A DNA stretch of 64,000 bases, taken from NCBI GenBank assembly GCA_017644105.1, contig JAEPMD010000016.1:1-64000 (forward strand), written 5' to 3'. Origin of the DNA: Rhizobiaceae bacterium (GTDB lineage Bacteria; Pseudomonadota; Alphaproteobacteria; Rhizobiales; Rhizobiaceae). Each line of letters opens with the position of its first letter. The stretch's first letter is position 1. Below the pieces are notes generated by a model. The model ran no database searches, was not told the DNA's origin, and was given only the letters and a program-made list of their open reading frames with translations. Positions 63,534 through 64,000 of the stretch are shown here, one piece after another. The translations under genes and the position numbers were made by a program.

Positions 63534-63540
63534 AGCCCCT
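63523..63540. terminator. Palindrome at the end of soxG
   Basis: Perfect 18-base palindrome AGGGGCTTTAAAGCCCCT that contains the soxG stop codon. No T-tract follows. Possible 3' hairpin for soxG and the convergent pgm. Confidence 0.5.
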
Positions 63541-63567
63541 CAGCCATCACCACTTAAACAATCGCCA

Positions 63568-64000
63568 TTAGGTAATGACTGTCGGTGCGTCTCGACCCGT
63601 CCGCTCGTAAAGTCTCGTAATGATGCTTGCAGCTTCTATTACATCCTTAAGTGCGTCCTGCGGGTCTAGACCATGTTTGTCTGCATCAGGTTCGAAATAT
63701 TCCATATAGACGCGCAAAGTCGCACCTGTTGTGCCAGTGCCTGACAAACGTAATACAAGACGTGCACCGCCTTCAAAGAAAATCCGAATGCCTTGGTTTG
63801 AACTGGTGGAACCATCCACTGGATCAAGGTAAGAAAAATCATCTGCTTTTTCGATTTTATGAACGCCAGCTGATGTGCCTTTAAGATCGTTGAGTGAACT
63901 GCGTATGTCAGACATCAGCGTGTTGGCGATATCTGTATCAAGACCTTCGTAATCATGGCGTGAATAATAAGTTCTGCCAAAGGTCTGCCAGTGATCCGCG
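63568..64000 (-). CDS. pgm: Phosphoglucomutase, C-terminal part (cut by window edge)
   Basis: Partial: about 144 codons are visible, and the 5' part lies beyond the window. The visible sequence is the phosphoglucomutase C-terminal domain: HWQTFGRTYYSRHDYE near the edge, then GIRIFFEGGARLVLRLSGTGTTGATLR, whose RLSGTGTTGA loop binds the substrate phosphate. It interconverts glucose 1- and 6-phosphate. An internal ATG at 63915 is not the start. Confidence 0.94.
   Translation of the reverse strand, partial: ADHWQTFGRTYYSRHDYEGLDTDIANTLMSDIRSSLNDLKGTSAGVHKIEKADDFSYLDPVDGSTSSNQGIRIFFEGGARLVLRLSGTGTTGATLRVYMEYFEPDADKHGLDPQDALKDVIEAASIITRLYERTGRDAPTVIT

Noticed and set aside
1-64000. CRISPR arrays, insertion sequences, prophage or integrase genes
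   Set aside because: No spaced direct repeats of CRISPR type and no transposase or integrase-like reading frame was seen.

Overview
The window looks like a chromosomal segment of a marine-type alphaproteobacterium, probably of the Hyphomicrobiales (Rhizobiales) or a close relative. Evidence is the aa3-oxidase subunit IV of alphaproteobacterial type, soxBDAG sarcosine oxidase, gltX next to lysS, BtaA/BtaB betaine-lipid synthesis with the rhizobial-type phospholipase PlcP, DUF4864, CtrA-like TTAA-N7-TTAA sites, and a by-eye GC content in the mid-40s. I saw no rRNA, tRNA, insertion sequence, prophage or CRISPR array. The genes look vertically inherited and intact.

Layout. 0-7.4 kb: chemoreceptor, XdhC plus a MocA-like cofactor pair, DUF4864 protein, LysR regulator, cold-shock protein. 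7.4-30.5 kb: an organosulfonate and methylamine region. It holds a GabD-like aldehyde dehydrogenase divergent from iclR-xsc-pta, two minor genes (PPOX protein, degenerate GGDEF), a leftward operon (XRE-cupin regulator, two dimethylglycine-dehydrogenase-like flavoproteins, a small PPOX protein), then tauR, tauABC and soeABC. Together these import taurine, cleave sulfoacetaldehyde to acetyl phosphate and sulfite, make acetyl-CoA and oxidise sulfite to sulfate. The enzyme that deaminates taurine is not in the window. 30.5-33.4 kb: plcP-btaA-btaB behind a very good Pho box, i.e. replacement of phospholipids by betaine lipid under phosphate stress. 33.5-35.1 kb: an unrecognised membrane protein with an AT-hook and a histone-H1-like tail. 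35.1-45.8 kb: YdcF-like protein, lysS, gltX, trhO, eda, a fused modA-modB plus modC, a probable small RNA with a CUCCUCCC loop, an aminotransferase, a GNAT protein and a small membrane protein. 45.8-50.4 kb: a leftward metal-homeostasis cluster (creatininase-like, COG0523 GTPase, WD40, DUF1007, NicO). 50.5-57.7 kb: MarR, LacI plus hydroxyacid dehydrogenase, GGDEF-EAL protein, FeeM-like acyltransferase, oxidase subunit IV, TPR lipoprotein. 57.8-64 kb: rpsU, soxBDAG and the end of pgm.

Connections. Molybdenum supply (modAB-modC) would serve SoeA. The two DMGDH-like enzymes and SoxBDAG are all N-demethylating enzymes of the folate-linked type. A repeated AAACTGG-NN-CTA element lies in front of tauR, tauA and soeA and is the best candidate for a shared TauR operator. 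The most unusual items are the TauC with a ~120-residue extracytoplasmic insertion, the ModA-ModB fusion, the AT-hook membrane protein, the DMGDH module embedded in the taurine locus, and the candidate small RNA at 43.5 kb.
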